Counted from the stretch's first letter, positions 13,371-25,152 are shown. The stretch: DNA of 64,000 bases from Shewanella morhuae (GCF_900156405.1 NZ_FTNN01000008.1:169198-233197), one strand, 5' to 3'. Numbers and translations are program-made. The notes: generated from the sequence alone by a model not told the origin.

Positions 13371-13679
13371 ATGGCGAAGATAGGAAATATTGAACACGTT
13401 GAAGAACGTATCGAATCAGAGTTGATGCCACCTTCGATGTATAAGGTAGTACTCAATAACGATGATTACACACCAATGGATTTTGTGATTGAAGTTTTAC
13501 AGGTTTTTTTTCGCAAGAATGAGCAGGAAGCGACCGATATTATGTTAATGATCCATCACCAAGGGAAAGGTATTTGCGGAATTTTCCCTTTTGGGATTGC
13601 AGAAACTAAGGTGATACAAGTAAATCAATTTGCAAGACAAAACCAACATCCGTTACTGTGTTCATTAGAGAAAGCATAA
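13371..13679 (+). CDS. clpS: ATP-dependent Clp protease adaptor ClpS
   Basis: ClpS binds proteins with N-terminal Leu, Phe, Trp or Tyr and hands them to ClpAP. The 102-aa protein has the family core: [20 protein letters not shown] with the acidic NDD segment forming the N-degron pocket, and [19 protein letters not shown] near the C-terminus. ATG at 13371 after a short leader. It is 45 bp upstream of clpA on the same strand, divergent from cspD. The two transferases that create its substrates (Bpt, Aat) lie 2.4-4.2 kb downstream on the other strand. Confidence 0.96.
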   Translation: MAKIGNIEHVEERIESELMPPSMYKVVLNNDDYTPMDFVIEVLQVFFRKNEQEATDIMLMIHHQGKGICGIFPFGIAETKVIQVNQFARQNQHPLLCSLEKA

Positions 13680-13724
13680 AATCGCTTAACTCTGTAGTCT
13701 GTTGTTAATTTTTTGGGGGTGCTT

Positions 13725-15992
13725 ATGCTGAACAAAGATCTGGAAGTCACCTTGAATCTGGCGTTTCAGCAAGCCAGAGACGCGCGTCACGAGTATATGA
13801 CAGTGGAACATCTGTTATTAGCGCTGATCGATAATCCTGCTGCTCAAGAAGCGTTAACCGCTTGTGGCGCAAATCTAGATAAACTCAGAGATGAAGTGGC
13901 AAGCTTTATCCAACAAACAACGCCAATCATTGCCGATATTGACGATGACAAAGAAACTCAGCCAACGCTTGGGTTTCAGAGAGTGCTGCAACGTGCAGTA
14001 TTCCATGTGCAGTCATCGGGCCGCAATGAAGTGAATGGTGCTAATGTTTTAGTCGCTATTTTTAGTGAACAAGAATCCCAAGCCGTATATTTATTACGCC
14101 GCTGTGATATCAGTCGCTTAGATGTGGTGAACTTTATTTCCCATGGTTTTGCGAAAAATGACGATGCTGAATCGCCACAAGATCAAGAACGTGTCGAAGA
14201 ACAGGGCGAAAGCAGTGAAGAGCGCAGCATGTTGTCACAATTTGCGTCCAACTTAAACCAGCTGGCTAAACAAGGGGATATCGACCCTTTAATTGGTCGC
14301 GATCAAGAAATTGAGCGCGCTATTCAAACCCTATGCCGTCGCCGTAAAAATAACCCGCTGTTAGTGGGTGAGGCTGGCGTAGGTAAAACTGCGATTGCTG
14401 AAGGCCTAGCGTATCGTATCGTTAATAAACAAGTGCCCGATGTAATGTTAGAAGCGACGGTCTATTCCTTAGATTTAGGCTCACTACTGGCAGGGACAAA
14501 ATATCGCGGTGATTTTGAAAAGCGCTTTAAGAACCTACTAAAAGAGTTAGCCGCCGATAAACATGCCATTTTGTTTATCGATGAAATTCACACCATTATC
14601 GGTGCGGGCGCAGCTTCTGGCGGGGTAATGGATGCCTCCAACCTGTTAAAGCCTTTATTATCTAGCGGTAATTTGCGCTGTATGGGCTCGACGACGTTCC
14701 AAGAATATCAAAGTATTTTTGAGAAAGACCGCGCGCTTGCCCGTCGTTTCCAAAAGGTGGATATCAATGAGCCTTCAGTGGAAGAAACCACGAAGATTTT
14801 GATGGGGCTTAAGTCTAAATACGAAGAATATCATGGGGTTCGTTATACTCAAGCCGCTATCAGTAGCGCAGCGGTATTATCGGCGAAGCATATCAATGAT
14901 AGGCATTTACCTGATAAAGCCATTGATGTAATTGATGAAGCGGGTGCGCGTATGGTGATGTTGCCGATAAGTAAGCGCAAAAAGACTATAGGCCAAGCTG
15001 AAATTGAATCCATTGTGGCAAAAATGGCACGAATTCCTGAAAAATCGGTATCGGCTACGGATAAAGACTTACTGCGTAATCTTGAGCGTAATTTGAAGAT
15101 GGTGGTCTTTGGACAAGATAAAGCCATTGAGAGTTTGAGTTCGGCGATTCGCTTATCGCGCAGTGGTTTAGGTACAGATAAAAAACCAGTAGGCAGTTTT
15201 TTGTTTGCTGGCCCAACTGGTGTGGGTAAAACTGAAGTCACAAATCAACTGGCTAACTGCCTAGGGATGAAACTGATACGCTTTGATATGTCTGAGTACA
15301 TGGAAAGCCACACAGTGTCACGTTTGATTGGTGCGCCTCCAGGCTATGTAGGTTATGACCAAGGTGGATTACTAACAGACGCAGTGATTAAAAATCCGCA
15401 TTGCGTTGTGTTACTAGACGAAATCGAAAAAGCCCACCCTAATGTCTATAACTTACTATTGCAGGTAATGGATCACGGTACATTGACCGATAATAACGGT
15501 CGTAAGGCGGACTTTAGAAACGTCACCTTAGTGATGACCACTAACGCGGGTGTACAAGAGACCATTCGTAAATCGATTGGTTTTTCTCAGCAAGATCATA
15601 CCCAAGATGCATTAGCTGAAATTAATCGGGTATTTTCACCAGAATTTAGAAACCGTCTCGATTCTATCGTGTGGTTCAATCATTTGGATATGACGATTAT
15701 CGCTAAAGTGGTTGATAAGTTTGTGGTGGAACTACAGGCTCAATTAGATGCTAAGCACGTTACTTTAGATGTCAGCGACGAAGCTAGGACCTTACTTGCC
15801 GAGAAAGGCTACGACAAGAACATGGGTGCGCGCCCTATGGCACGAGTCGTGACCGAATTGATCAAACGTCCATTGGCAGACGAGATCTTATTTGGTGCGT
15901 TAGAGTCTGGCGGTGTTGCACATGTGGATGTGAAAGAGGGCGAGATTGTTATTCGCACTGAACGCCTTGAAAAAACGACGACAAAAGCTTAG
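13725..15992 (+). CDS. clpA: ATP-dependent Clp protease ATP-binding subunit ClpA
   Basis: ClpA is the hexameric AAA+ unfoldase that feeds ClpP. The 755-aa protein has an N-domain with two Clp repeats (about 1-145), D1 with Walker [10 protein letters not shown] and Walker [10 protein letters not shown], and D2 with Walker [10 protein letters not shown] and Walker [13 protein letters not shown]. An IGFS-type loop for ClpP docking is present ([11 protein letters not shown]). The ATG at 13725 is preferred to the in-frame TTG at 13713: it restores the [18 protein letters not shown] start of the family and has GGGGG six bases upstream. Downstream of clpS; strong terminator follows. clpP itself is not in this window. 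Confidence 0.97.
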   Translation: MLNKDLEVTLNLAFQQARDARHEYMTVEHLLLALIDNPAAQEALTACGANLDKLRDEVASFIQQTTPIIADIDDDKETQPTLGFQRVLQRAVFHVQSSGRNEVNGANVLVAIFSEQESQAVYLLRRCDISRLDVVNFISHGFAKNDDAESPQDQERVEEQGESSEERSMLSQFASNLNQLAKQGDIDPLIGRDQEIERAIQTLCRRRKNNPLLVGEAGVGKTAIAEGLAYRIVNKQVPDVMLEATVYSLDLGSLLAGTKYRGDFEKRFKNLLKELAADKHAILFIDEIHTIIGAGAASGGVMDASNLLKPLLSSGNLRCMGSTTFQEYQSIFEKDRALARRFQKVDINEPSVEETTKILMGLKSKYEEYHGVRYTQAAISSAAVLSAKHINDRHLPDKAIDVIDEAGARMVMLPISKRKKTIGQAEIESIVAKMARIPEKSVSATDKDLLRNLERNLKMVVFGQDKAIESLSSAIRLSRSGLGTDKKPVGSFLFAGPTGVGKTEVTNQLANCLGMKLIRFDMSEYMESHTVSRLIGAPPGYVGYDQGGLLTDAVIKNPHCVVLLDEIEKAHPNVYNLLLQVMDHGTLTDNNGRKADFRNVTLVMTTNAGVQETIRKSIGFSQQDHTQDALAEINRVFSPEFRNRLDSIVWFNHLDMTIIAKVVDKFVVELQAQLDAKHVTLDVSDEARTLLAEKGYDKNMGARPMARVVTELIKRPLADEILFGALESGGVAHVDVKEGEIVIRTERLEKTTTKA

Positions 15993-16020
15993 TAATTGAT
16001 TAATCATTATTTTTAGGCAT

Positions 16021-16048
16021 AAAAATGGCTGCAATTGCAGCCATTTTT
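16021..16048 (+). terminator. clpA terminator
   Basis: A perfect palindrome AAAAATGGCTGCAA / TTGCAGCCATTTTT with an additional T, 29 bp after the clpA stop. Confidence 0.9.
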
Positions 16049-16065
16049 TCATCTTTCGCAAACAA

Positions 16066-16090
16066 AAAAACCCGGTCTTTCCGGGTTTTT
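16066..16090 (-). terminator. infA terminator
   Basis: A 10-bp stem (AAAAACCCGG / CCGGGTTTTT) with a 5-base loop; on the minus strand it runs into seven T residues. It lies 18 bp past the infA stop and faces the clpA terminator. Confidence 0.9.
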
Positions 16091-16107
16091 AAATCTAAGA
16101 GGCTATA

Positions 16108-16332
<225 letters not shown>

Positions 16333-16407
16333 TTATCCCATTAGCCTTCGAATATAAAAAACGGGCGTATCATGCCCCAAATTCACCTTGCTGTAAAGGG
16401 GAAGTAC

Positions 16408-17118
16408 TTAGCAAACTTGGGAATACTCCCAGCCCTTAGGAGTCAGAATTTGATAAGGACGGTATAAACGCTTGTAAGACATCTTACGGTTTTCATCTAT
16501 TTGATATCCGAGATAAACAAATTCTTTGCCCATCAGTTTTGCCAGCCGACACTGAATTAAAATTAACAGTGCGCCAAGTGAGCGATGCTCTTCATTAGGG
16601 TCAAAATAGCTATAAATCGCCGACAGACTTTGGGGTAATGTATCCGTGACAGCCACTGCCAATAATTTATTACCTTCATAGACTTCGATAAACGTGGGCG
16701 GCAGCCAGTCGCAAAAGAGAAAGTGGTTATATTGATCTTCACTTGGCGGAAACATAGGGCCGTCAAAATGTCGCTCACGAATGTAATGTTCATACAGTGC
16801 GTATTGCGCAGCAGTTTGCTCAGAGGTCACCCGCCATGTCAGATCTTGGTTTTTGGCTAAAGTCCGTTTTTGGCGCTTAGATGGCACAAATTCATACGCT
16901 GGCACACGGATAGGCTGACACGCACTGCAATGTGGGCATCGAGGTTTATAAATGGAGCTGCCACTGCGGCGAAACCCCACCGCGAGTAAACGCTCAAATA
17001 AAAGTGGGTCGAGGGTCTCTTCTTGGATAACCAATAATTGCTCTTGTTGACCATCGAGGTAGCTGCAGGGAAATACTTGGCTGATACCAATAGCAATCGA
17101 TGCTTTATTCGAGTTCAA
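16408..17118 (-). CDS. bpt: Aspartate/glutamate leucyltransferase Bpt
   Basis: Bpt attaches leucine to N-terminal Asp or Glu, turning them into primary N-degrons read by ClpS. The 236-aa protein is homologous to eukaryotic Ate1: [10 protein letters not shown] near residue 18, [18 protein letters not shown] near 57-75, [11 protein letters not shown] in the middle, and [21 protein letters not shown] near the C-terminus. The start is TTG at 17118 with GAGG seven bases upstream, inside the last codons of aat (14-bp overlap), so translation is likely coupled. This enzyme is absent from E. coli; its pairing with aat and clpSA marks a more complete N-degron pathway. Confidence 0.95.
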   Translation of the reverse strand: MNSNKASIAIGISQVFPCSYLDGQQEQLLVIQEETLDPLLFERLLAVGFRRSGSSIYKPRCPHCSACQPIRVPAYEFVPSKRQKRTLAKNQDLTWRVTSEQTAAQYALYEHYIRERHFDGPMFPPSEDQYNHFLFCDWLPPTFIEVYEGNKLLAVAVTDTLPQSLSAIYSYFDPNEEHRSLGALLILIQCRLAKLMGKEFVYLGYQIDENRKMSYKRLYRPYQILTPKGWEYSQVC

Positions 17119-17818
17119 GAATGACCTCTTTAGTGGTCCAAGTCATTGGGTTCACGGGGTTGTTTCTCAGTTCGCTCAGTAACGTTATAAAATCAATGCG
17201 TTTAATGGCTTTCGCCCCCAAACTTTCTAGGTGGGGATTCATGATTTGCGCATCTATTAGTTTAAACCCCATTTTAACTAAATGCTGTTGCAGTGCTGCA
17301 ACAGCGGCTTTGGAAGCATTGGTTTTACGGTGAAACATCGATTCGCCGCAAAACACTTGGCCGATTGCTAAGCCGTAAAGTCCACCGATTAAACCTTCAC
17401 CTTCCCAGACTTCAATGGAATGGGCGTGACCGGTGTTATGCAGCTCGCGATAGGCCATTTGAATTTCTTGAGAGATCCACGTTCCGTCCTGTTTTAGGCG
17501 GGGCTGAGCACATCCGGCCATCACATCGGTAAACGCTTGGTTGATTGTAATGCGCCAAGGTTGCTTTTTTAAATACTTGCGCAGACTGGTGCTGATGTGG
17601 ATTTCATCGGGAATGAACACTGCGCGGGGATCGGGCGACCACCATAAAATGGGATCGTCTTCATTAAACCAAGGGAAAATACCGTTATAGTAAGCCGAGA
17701 GTAAACGTTCTGGACGCAAGTCACCGCCGATAGCCAATAAACCATTAGGATCAGTTAAGGCGAGTTCGGGTGAAGGAAAAGCTTCAAATTCGTGATTCAA
17801 AAAAGACAGAGACTTCAC
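17105..17818 (-). CDS. aat: Leucyl/phenylalanyl-tRNA--protein transferase
   Basis: Aat transfers Leu or Phe from aminoacyl-tRNA to proteins with N-terminal Arg or Lys. The 237-aa protein matches the family length; visible segments are [40 protein letters not shown] and [20 protein letters not shown]. The start is GTG at 17818, with no strong Shine-Dalgarno. The 3' end overlaps bpt by 14 bp, so the two transferases are made together. Divergent from the glycine-zipper gene at 17873; the promoter must lie within the 54-bp spacer or overlap it. Confidence 0.96.
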   Translation of the reverse strand: MKSLSFLNHEFEAFPSPELALTDPNGLLAIGGDLRPERLLSAYYNGIFPWFNEDDPILWWSPDPRAVFIPDEIHISTSLRKYLKKQPWRITINQAFTDVMAGCAQPRLKQDGTWISQEIQMAYRELHNTGHAHSIEVWEGEGLIGGLYGLAIGQVFCGESMFHRKTNASKAAVAALQQHLVKMGFKLIDAQIMNPHLESLGAKAIKRIDFITLLSELRNNPVNPMTWTTKEVILELE

Positions 17819-17872
17819 AATTGAGTATGATTTAGTTATTGGCCTTATTACTACGTTAGCGGAAATTCAGAT

Positions 17873-18343
17873 ATGTGGAAACCTACTCTAGCAAGCTTTA
17901 TGTTTATTTTTGCTTTTCTCATCAACCCCGCTATTGCGGGTTATGAGCGTAATCAAGCTGTACCTGTTGAGAAAGTGCTCTATGGCGATATTACTTCAGT
18001 GCGTAATATTACTGAACCCCAGTTAATTGAAGATCGCAATCAAGGTTGGAAAACCTTCGGTGGCGCGTTGGCGGGCGGAGTGATAGGCCATCAGTTTGGC
18101 GGTGGTTCAGGCCAAGATGTGGCAACCATTCTAGGCGCGTTAATTGGTGGTGGCATTGGTAATCGATATGGTAGCGGCACCACGACGCAATCGTTAAAGC
18201 TGGTTGAATTAATGATTAATCAAGAAGATGGTACGCAAGTTATGGTGATTCAAGATTACGACTCTGGCATGGTCTTTAATGCGGGTGACAGAGTGCGAGT
18301 GGTCTATCTGCAAAGTGGTGTGCGTGTCGACTTGGCCATGTAG
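17873..18343 (+). CDS. Glycine-zipper 2TM domain envelope protein
   Basis: A 156-aa protein with an N-terminal signal sequence (about residues 1-22, cleavage after a site near INPAIA). A glycine-zipper pair, FGGALAGGVIGHQFGGGSGQ then TILGALIGGGIGNRYG (about 63-103), is typical of the SlyB/Rickettsia 17-kDa antigen class. A C-terminal beta segment with GDRVRVVYLQSGVRVDLAM follows. No lipobox cysteine is present, so it is not an SlyB-type lipoprotein as read. An envelope stress or membrane-integrity role is possible, but the function is not known. It lies 59 bp upstream of the Nif3-like gene on the same strand. Confidence 0.75.
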   Translation: MWKPTLASFMFIFAFLINPAIAGYERNQAVPVEKVLYGDITSVRNITEPQLIEDRNQGWKTFGGALAGGVIGHQFGGGSGQDVATILGALIGGGIGNRYGSGTTTQSLKLVELMINQEDGTQVMVIQDYDSGMVFNAGDRVRVVYLQSGVRVDLAM

Positions 18344-18402
18344 GCTCAATTATCATCCTTAGTAAAAAATTATTATCTTCAGTAAAAATAAGTGGTGCTG
18401 CA

Positions 18403-19155
18403 ATGACACGGATAGAACTAATCCAATATTTAGCTGATTTTTTACATGTGTCGGCTTTTAAAGATTACGCACCTAATGGGTTGCAAATAGAAGGCAAGGA
18501 TGAAATTCGCACCATAGTCACAGGGGTGACGGCATGTCAGGCCTTGATAGATGAAGCGATTCGTTTAAATGCCGATGCGATTTTGGTCCATCATGGTTTT
18601 TTTTGGAAGAACGAGCCGGAAGTGATCACTGGGATGAAGCAACGCCGAATCAAAGCGCTGCTCAAGTATGACATCAACCTATTGGGTTACCATTTACCCT
18701 TAGACGCTCATCCCATGCTGGGTAATAACGCGACGTTAGGCAGACAACTTGGGATCATCGATGCAGAAGCCATCGAAGAGGTGGCTCAGGGGCTGTTGTG
18801 GCGTGGCAAACTTGATCTTGCCGTTAGTGCTAGCGAATTTTCTAAAACCCTCGAAAATGCTTTAGGCAGAGCACCACTGCATATCGGTAATGGTGATGGT
18901 AAAATTCAACATTTAGCTTGGTGCACTGGCGGCGCGCAGGACTATATCGATATTGCGGCAAGTTTAGGCGTGGATGCGTTTATCAGTGGTGAAGTGTCCG
19001 AACGCACTTTCCACAGTGCGGTGGAGCAAGGCATACATTATTTTGCGGCTGGACACCATGCGACTGAACGTTTCGGTATTCAAGCCTTAGGTCGCCATCT
19101 CGCCCGCGAGTTTGGTTTAGTGCATCATTTTGTTGATATTACTAATCCAGTTTAA
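18403..19155 (+). CDS. Nif3-like dinuclear metal centre protein (YbgI family)
   Basis: A 250-aa member of the NIF3/YbgI family, hexameric rings with a two-metal site. Conserved segments are APNGLQIEGKDE near residue 24, VHHGFFW (metal-binding His pair, about 64-70), YHLPLDAHP near 99, and AGHHATERFGIQAL near the C-terminus carrying the other metal ligands. Some databases name the family GTP cyclohydrolase 1 type 2, but the physiological reaction is unsettled. ATG start. It probably forms a two-gene unit with the glycine-zipper gene; the AEC transporter downstream is convergent. Confidence 0.88.
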   Translation: MTRIELIQYLADFLHVSAFKDYAPNGLQIEGKDEIRTIVTGVTACQALIDEAIRLNADAILVHHGFFWKNEPEVITGMKQRRIKALLKYDINLLGYHLPLDAHPMLGNNATLGRQLGIIDAEAIEEVAQGLLWRGKLDLAVSASEFSKTLENALGRAPLHIGNGDGKIQHLAWCTGGAQDYIDIAASLGVDAFISGEVSERTFHSAVEQGIHYFAAGHHATERFGIQALGRHLAREFGLVHHFVDITNPV

Positions 19156-19254
19156 CGCATATCTTTAGACGGCTACGATACCAATCTAACTAGTTGATCT
19201 TTAGTAGAAAAGCTGGTTTGGCTTGGTTTCTTTTATTGTCACTAAAACCTATTT

Positions 19255-19274
19255 AGCAGTTTATACAAACTGCT
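19255..19274. terminator. Weak hairpin between convergent genes
   Basis: An 8-bp stem AGCAGTTT / AAACTGCT with a 4-base loop between the Nif3-like and AEC transporter stops. No clear U tract on either strand, so termination activity is uncertain. Confidence 0.35.
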
Positions 19275-19311
19275 ATTGGCCAAGATTAGCGGTAACTAGG
19301 TAACTAGTTAA

Positions 19312-20268
19312 CTAAATCAGCCGCAAAGCGGATAATATAAAGATGCCTAAAGTGCAAGTGACCAGCGAGCAGACTGTGGTTAGGGCTATAATATTGGCCG
19401 CAAGGGGCGCATTTCCACCCATGGCACGCGCCATCACGTAGCTTGCGGCTGCGGTGGGCGCAGAACTCATTAAAAAGACCAGTGCTAACTCAATTTCTCG
19501 ATAGCCCAACAGCAAGGCTCCAATCGTGATAAAAAATGGGGCAAAGATCAGTTTTAATGAGGTCGAGAACCAAGTCGAATGTTTTTCATGCTTGAGTGAA
19601 CCAATATCGAGCGAACCGCCAGTGCACAGTAGTGCTAAGGGCAGGGTCATATTGGCAAAGTAGTGTCCCGCATCGAGCACCATTTTCGGTACTGGAATAG
19701 CAAGTAAATAGAACAACATACCGACCATAATAGCAATGATCAGTGGGTTTTTGGTGATGGTCTTGATGATCACGCCAAATGCACGTTGGCTGGATTCTTC
19801 GCCTTTAGGGCTTAGGCAAATAACCGCTTGAATGTTATACAGCAGTGTCATCGAGGCGACATAGACCGCGGCTAAGGCAACGCCAGAACTCCCATAAGCG
19901 TTAGAAACATAAGCTAAGCCAATAATGGCGGTATTGGCCCTAAATCCCCCTTGAATGATCACACCTTGGTCTTTGTGCTTGGGAAAAAGCCGCCCAGTTG
20001 CATAAGTGGAGAGTATAAAAAACAATAGATTGGCTACCAAACCATAGCCAATCAAGTGAGCGCTGGAGGCAAGACTGTGATTGGAGCTGATGATACTGAG
20101 AAACAGTAACGCCGGCAGTGTTACGTTAAAGACTAATTTTGATGCGACATCAATAAAGTTTTCATTGATGATTTGGGTGCGTTTTAGGAGCACGCCGAGT
20201 GCTAACATTAAACAAATAGGACCTGTTATTGATGCAGAAAACAGTAACTGCTCAATGATCATTTCCAT
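19312..20268 (-). CDS. AEC-family transporter (auxin efflux carrier superfamily)
   Basis: A 318-aa inner-membrane protein with about ten hydrophobic segments in the two five-helix repeats typical of AEC (bacterial malonate/malate permease-like) transporters. Visible features are LMLALGVLLKRTQIINENFIDV near the start, NTAIIGLAYVSNAYGSSGVAL in the helix-break region of the first half, and SSAPTAAASYVMARAMGG in the second half. By family it should move an organic anion or small hydrophobic solute; the substrate cannot be told. ATG at 20268 with AAGGAATAACT upstream. Probably a single-gene unit. Confidence 0.85.
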   Translation of the reverse strand: MEMIIEQLLFSASITGPICLMLALGVLLKRTQIINENFIDVASKLVFNVTLPALLFLSIISSNHSLASSAHLIGYGLVANLLFFILSTYATGRLFPKHKDQGVIIQGGFRANTAIIGLAYVSNAYGSSGVALAAVYVASMTLLYNIQAVICLSPKGEESSQRAFGVIIKTITKNPLIIAIMVGMLFYLLAIPVPKMVLDAGHYFANMTLPLALLCTGGSLDIGSLKHEKHSTWFSTSLKLIFAPFFITIGALLLGYREIELALVFLMSSAPTAAASYVMARAMGGNAPLAANIIALTTVCSLVTCTLGIFILSALRLI

Positions 20269-20484
20269 AGTTATTCCTTGAATTATTCACTTAAAATCCT
20301 GTCGATTTTAGACTTGTCAAAAATATGAATACCACACTGCAGCAAATGTTGTGGTGATAGAGATACGCGCATCAACTTAATCCCTTAAACTATGTGTTGT
20401 AAACTTGGTATCTTAAACTCAATCTTTACATTCAACAGCTTAAGAAATAAGAGATACTCAGTGCCCACGAACGATAACAACAAA

Positions 20485-20509
20485 TAAGGCCACATAAAAT
20501 GCGGCCTTA
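20485..20509 (-). terminator. metG terminator
   Basis: A 10-base stem TAAGGCCRCA-type with one mismatch and a 5-base loop; on the minus strand followed by TTTGTTGTT. It begins 29 bp past the metG stop. Confidence 0.75.
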
Positions 20510-20538
20510 CTGATTTTTTGAGTATGGTCTAATGCGGA

Positions 20539-22608
20539 TTACTTAACGCGCATGCCAGGCTGGGCGCCTTCATGGGGTTCTAAAATCCAAAGGTCGCTGC
20601 CACCTGGCCCTGCGGCAAGTACCATGCCTTCTGACATGCCAAAACGCATTTTACGTGGTGCTAAGTTCGCTACCATCACCGTCAGTTTGCCTTCGAGATC
20701 TTCTGGCGAATAGGCTGATTTAATGCCTGCAAACACTTGGCGTGTTTCGCCACCAATATCGAGTTGTAACTTCAGCAGTTTATCGGCATCAGCAACATGT
20801 TCAGCTTTAACGATGCGAGCGATACGCAGGTCGATTTTAGCAAAATCATCAAAGTTGATGGTTTCACTGATAGGATCGTCAACCAGCGGCTCACCGCTAA
20901 CAACTGAAGCCTCAGCCGTCTTTTCAGCTACTGCTGTCTTTGGCGCATCGGCCGTGACTTGCAAGTTATCCTTAGAATCAGCGACCATAGCATTAACTTT
21001 ATCTAACTCAACACGCTGCATCATGGCTTTGAATGGCGCGATTTCATGGCCCGCTAAATCTTGGCTCAATGCATCCCAAGTCAGTGGCAATTGGAAGAAG
21101 GCTTCCACATCTTGCGCTAAACGTGGCAATACAGGTTTTAGATAAGTCACCAAAATACGGAACAGATTCAAGGCGTTTGAACATACTTGATGGGCGGCTT
21201 CCTGTTGGTCATCGTGTTTCACCATTTGCCAAGGCGCGGCATCAGCCACAAAACCGTTAGCAATATCTGCCAGTGCCATGATTTCGCGCACGGCTTTGCC
21301 ATATTCGCGAGTCTCGTAAAATTCGGCAATCACGTCTTGTTTGGCTAAAAACACTTCAGTTAAGCTGGTATCGCTAATTTTTGCGAGCTTGCCGTCGAAA
21401 CGTTTAGTGATAAAGCCGGCGGTACGTGAGGCTAAGTTCACTAATTTACCGACTAGATCTGAGTTAACTCGCTGGGCGAAATCTTCAAGATTTAAATCTA
21501 AGTCGTCGATACGACTGCTGAGTTTTGCGGCGTAGTAGTAACGTAAATATTCAGGATCCAAATGTTCTAGATACGTGCGCGCCTTGATGAAAGTGCCTTT
21601 GGATTTTGACATTTTCGCGCCGTTGACTGTCACGTAGCCGTGGGCATAGACGCTATTTGGCTGGCGATAGCCTGAGCCGTGCAGCATGGCGGGCCAGAAC
21701 AAGCTGTGGAAGTAAACAATATCTTTGCCAATGAAGTGATAAACCTCGGCTGTAGAATCTTTACCCCAAAACTCATCGAAGCTCAGCTCTGGACGTTTGT
21801 CACATAGATTTTTAAATGAACCCATGTAACCAATTGGCGCATCTAGCCAAACGTAGAAATATTTGCCCGGCGCATCGGGGATTTCGAAACCAAAATACGG
21901 TGCATCACGGGTAATATCCCACTGTTTTAAACCTTGCTCAAACCATTCGTCGAGTTTGTTAGCCATTTCGACTTGCAGAGCGCCCGAGCGGGTCCACTCT
22001 TTTAGCATGCCTTCGAAGGCGGGTAGGTCAAAGAAAAAGTGCTCAGAATCTTTCATTACTGGCGTTGCACCCGATACCGCTGATTTAGGGTTTATCAGTT
22101 CGGTTGGGCTATAAGTTGCGCCGCAGGCATCGCAGTTATCGCCGTATTGGTCAGGCGACTTACACTTAGGGCATGTCCCTTTAACAAAACGGTCGGGCAG
22201 GAACATGGATTTTTCAGGATCGAACAACTGAGAAATGCTCTTGCTCTTGATGTAACCATTGGCACGTAGTTTAAGATAAATATCGTTCGCCAATACGCGG
22301 TTTTCTTCACTGTGGGTGCTGTGATAGTTATCGAAAGCAATATTGAAATCAGCAAAATCCTGCTGATGTTCAGTGTTCACTTGGGCAATCATATCTTCAG
22401 GCGCGATGCCTAATTGCTGTGCTTTGAGCATGATTGGCGTGCCATGGGCATCATCGGCACAAATATAGTGGCACTCATGTCCACGAAGTTTTTGATAACG
22501 CGACCAGATATCAGTTTGGATGTATTCCAACATGTGACCTAAGTGTATCGGTCCGTTTGCATAGGGAAGTGCGCTGGTCACGAGAATTTTACGTTGTGAA
22601 GTTGCCAT
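20539..22608 (-). CDS. metG: Methionyl-tRNA synthetase
   Basis: MetG charges tRNA-Met and initiator tRNA with methionine. The 689-aa protein has the class I signatures [10 protein letters not shown] (HIGH) near residue 19 and [10 protein letters not shown] (KMSKS) near 333. A four-cysteine zinc knuckle, [18 protein letters not shown], lies near residues 145-162. A C-terminal tRNA-binding domain (EMAP-like, from about 585, [18 protein letters not shown]) follows an Ala/Thr/Val-rich linker, so this is the dimeric long form as in E. coli (677 aa). ATG start. Divergent from mrp, the same neighbour as in E. coli. Confidence 0.98.
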   Translation of the reverse strand: MATSQRKILVTSALPYANGPIHLGHMLEYIQTDIWSRYQKLRGHECHYICADDAHGTPIMLKAQQLGIAPEDMIAQVNTEHQQDFADFNIAFDNYHSTHSEENRVLANDIYLKLRANGYIKSKSISQLFDPEKSMFLPDRFVKGTCPKCKSPDQYGDNCDACGATYSPTELINPKSAVSGATPVMKDSEHFFFDLPAFEGMLKEWTRSGALQVEMANKLDEWFEQGLKQWDITRDAPYFGFEIPDAPGKYFYVWLDAPIGYMGSFKNLCDKRPELSFDEFWGKDSTAEVYHFIGKDIVYFHSLFWPAMLHGSGYRQPNSVYAHGYVTVNGAKMSKSKGTFIKARTYLEHLDPEYLRYYYAAKLSSRIDDLDLNLEDFAQRVNSDLVGKLVNLASRTAGFITKRFDGKLAKISDTSLTEVFLAKQDVIAEFYETREYGKAVREIMALADIANGFVADAAPWQMVKHDDQQEAAHQVCSNALNLFRILVTYLKPVLPRLAQDVEAFFQLPLTWDALSQDLAGHEIAPFKAMMQRVELDKVNAMVADSKDNLQVTADAPKTAVAEKTAEASVVSGEPLVDDPISETINFDDFAKIDLRIARIVKAEHVADADKLLKLQLDIGGETRQVFAGIKSAYSPEDLEGKLTVMVANLAPRKMRFGMSEGMVLAAGPGGSDLWILEPHEGAQPGMRVK

Positions 22609-22768
22609 CTGTTCTCAAATATCGTGGTGGGCCAAAAATATTGGTAGAGATACTAACTGATTACAGGATGATTTTCATCAAAACCTGAGTCGATTGAGCT
22701 AAAACTGCGCTAATGTTTTCAGCATTATCTGGTACACTTGCACAAATTTATCAGTGGGGGTAATTCTT

Positions 22769-23884
22769 TTGTCTTCAATACAAACCGATTATCGTCTAAA
22801 TGACGATCTTCTCGAGCCTGTTCTGGCTATTCTCGATTCATTTGTTGACCCGTATTTATCAAAGGGGTTAGTGAGCGCAGGATGCGTAAACAAACTTGCG
22901 TTGGAAGGTAAGCGTTTGTTGCTTGGCTTAGTTTATCCGTACCCTTGCATGACACAGTATCGCGATACTGTGATGGCGTTGACGAACAAGTTAGCCGTTC
23001 TTGATGCTATCGATGAGGTTGAATGCGAAATTGATTTTCAACCTAAAGTCTATTCCGCTTTATCTGCTATTGCGCCTATTGCTAATGTAAAACAAGTGAT
23101 TGCAGTTGCATCAGGTAAAGGTGGTGTAGGTAAATCAACTACTGCGGTTAACCTTGCTTTAGCGTTAGCAGCAGAAGGCGCACAAGTCGGTATCCTCGAT
23201 GCGGATATTTACGGTCCGTCCGTGCCTATGATGTTAGGCATTCCTAATTTCAAACCGGTTTCACCCGATGGCAAACATATGACCGCAGCCAGTGCCCATG
23301 GCATTGCCGCGCAATCGATTGGTTTTATGCTCAGTGGTGATGAGGCCGCCGTATGGCGTGGTCCTATGGCTGCTGGCGCACTGGCACAATTGCTGAACGA
23401 AACCCAATGGCCAGAGCTGGATTATTTAGTGATTGATATGCCGCCAGGTACTGGGGATATTCAATTAACGTTGTCGCAAAAAGTGCCTGTAAGTGGCGCA
23501 GTTATTGTTACAACGCCACAAGATATCGCGCTGGCTGACGCCCAAAAAGGCATCAACATGTTCCAAAAAGTGAACATTCCAGTGCTGGGTATTGTCGAAA
23601 ATATGAGTTTTCATTTATGTCCTGAATGTGGCCATAAAGAACACCCATTTGGTACGCACGGTGGCAGTAAAATGGCCGAGCGTTATAACGTGCCATTGTT
23701 AGGGGCTTTGCCGCTACATATTAATATTCGTGAAGCAATGGATATCGGTTCTCCTACAGTGGTAGCGGATCCTGACAGCGAAGTAGCCGCACTTTATCGG
23801 GAAATTGCCCGTAAAGTGGGCGCCGAATTGGCACTCAAACAGAGCCAAAAAGCAGTTTCTATCAGCATGTCAGACGACGAGTAA
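22769..23884 (+). CDS. mrp: Iron-sulfur cluster carrier Mrp/ApbC
   Basis: Mrp (ApbC) is a ParA/MinD-type P-loop ATPase that carries and delivers [4Fe-4S] clusters. The protein has an N-terminal MIP18/DUF59-like part (about 10-85), the Walker A variant [33 protein letters not shown] as Walker B, and the cluster-binding CPECGH. The TTG at 22769 is preferred (371 aa, start [11 protein letters not shown]) because GGGGG lies eight bases upstream; an in-frame GTG at 22754 would sit within that site. It opens the long co-directional run to 29.8 kb, with udk 11 bp downstream. Confidence 0.95.
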   Translation: MSSIQTDYRLNDDLLEPVLAILDSFVDPYLSKGLVSAGCVNKLALEGKRLLLGLVYPYPCMTQYRDTVMALTNKLAVLDAIDEVECEIDFQPKVYSALSAIAPIANVKQVIAVASGKGGVGKSTTAVNLALALAAEGAQVGILDADIYGPSVPMMLGIPNFKPVSPDGKHMTAASAHGIAAQSIGFMLSGDEAAVWRGPMAAGALAQLLNETQWPELDYLVIDMPPGTGDIQLTLSQKVPVSGAVIVTTPQDIALADAQKGINMFQKVNIPVLGIVENMSFHLCPECGHKEHPFGTHGGSKMAERYNVPLLGALPLHINIREAMDIGSPTVVADPDSEVAALYREIARKVGAELALKQSQKAVSISMSDDE

Positions 23885-23895
23885 GGTTTAAGGGT

Positions 23896-24534
23896 ATGAA
23901 TTCTCAGCAGTGTGTCGTTATTGCAATTGCAGGCGCGTCAGCATCGGGCAAAAGTTTAATTGCCAAAACGATTTTTGACGAATTACGTCGCGATTTAGGC
24001 ACAGATCAAATAGGGGTAATTAATGAAGATGCGTATTATCGCGATCAGAGTCATTTATCCATGGATGAACGGATATTAACCAATTACGATCATCCCAAAG
24101 CGCTAGACCACCAACTGCTGTGTACCCATTTACAGTTACTTAAGTCTGGCGAAGCTGTTGATATCCCTTGTTATAGTTATACTGAACACACCCGCACCGC
24201 AGAAACGCTTACTATGACCCCTAAAAAGGTCATTATCTTAGAAGGTATTTTGTTACTGACTGACCCTAAGTTACGTGCACTGATGGATGCGAGTGTGTTT
24301 ATGGATACACCACTAGACATTTGTTTCTTACGTCGTTTAACCCGTGATGTGGCAGAGCGCGGCCGTACTATGGAATCGGTGATTTCTCAATACAAAAAAA
24401 CCGTGCGCCCAATGTTCTTACAGTTTATTGATCCATCGAAACAATACGCCGACATTATCGTGCCCCGTGGCGGTAAAAATCGTATAGCGACCGATATTTT
24501 AAAAACGCGTATTCAACATTTACTGGCGAAATAA
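23896..24534 (+). CDS. udk: Uridine kinase
   Basis: Udk phosphorylates uridine and cytidine in pyrimidine salvage. The 212-aa protein has the P-loop GASASGKS near residues 13-20, NEDAYYRD, the substrate segment NYDHPKALD, and the LID-region [20 protein letters not shown] start, 11 bp after mrp, and followed by dcd after 31 bp, so it sits inside the operon-like run. The dcd-udk neighbourhood is also found in E. coli. Confidence 0.97.
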   Translation: MNSQQCVVIAIAGASASGKSLIAKTIFDELRRDLGTDQIGVINEDAYYRDQSHLSMDERILTNYDHPKALDHQLLCTHLQLLKSGEAVDIPCYSYTEHTRTAETLTMTPKKVIILEGILLLTDPKLRALMDASVFMDTPLDICFLRRLTRDVAERGRTMESVISQYKKTVRPMFLQFIDPSKQYADIIVPRGGKNRIATDILKTRIQHLLAK

Positions 24535-24565
24535 CGAAATAGCAACTCAAGGAGTAATAGGCAAG

Positions 24566-25147
24566 ATGCGCTTAACTGATATCGAAATTGAACAAGCCCT
24601 TGATAACGGCACTATTGTAATAGAACCTCGCCCCGGCATTGAGGCTATTTCAGGCGTCAGTGTTGACGTGCGCTTAGGTGGACAGTTTCGAGTCTTTAAA
24701 GATCATACCGCGCCTTTTATCGACTTGAGTGGCCCTAGTGCTGAAATGCAAACGGCGCTCGATCGGGTGATGAGTGAGATTATCGAAATCCCCGATGGAG
24801 AAGCCTTTTTCTTGCATCCTGGCGAATTAGCGCTGGCCGTCACCTATGAGAGCGTGACGTTACCCGCCGATATCGTCGGTTGGCTTGATGGCCGTTCATC
24901 ACTGGCACGTTTAGGCTTAATGGTGCATGTGACTGCGCACCGAATCGATCCGGGTTGGCAGGGGAAAATTGTGCTCGAGTTTTTTAACAGCGGCAAGTTA
25001 CCTTTAGCCCTACGCCCGCGTATGACCATAGGCGCGCTTAATTTTGAACGCCTAAATCATGCGGTCGCCCGTCCTTATAACACTCGCAAGAATGCTAAAT
25101 ACAAAGATCAACAAGAAGCGGTGGCTAGCCGTATCAGTCAGGACTAA
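24566..25147 (+). CDS. dcd: dCTP deaminase
   Basis: Dcd converts dCTP to dUTP, the main source of dUMP for dTMP synthesis in enterobacteria-like organisms. The 193-aa protein has the same length as E. coli Dcd and carries the conserved [19 protein letters not shown] with the catalytic Glu/Arg region, then [19 protein letters not shown] at 24566 with AAGGAG upstream. The tmk gene, which acts later in dTTP synthesis, lies 1.9 kb downstream in the same run. Confidence 0.98.
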   Translation: MRLTDIEIEQALDNGTIVIEPRPGIEAISGVSVDVRLGGQFRVFKDHTAPFIDLSGPSAEMQTALDRVMSEIIEIPDGEAFFLHPGELALAVTYESVTLPADIVGWLDGRSSLARLGLMVHVTAHRIDPGWQGKIVLEFFNSGKLPLALRPRMTIGALNFERLNHAVARPYNTRKNAKYKDQQEAVASRISQD

Positions 25148-25152
25148 GTCTG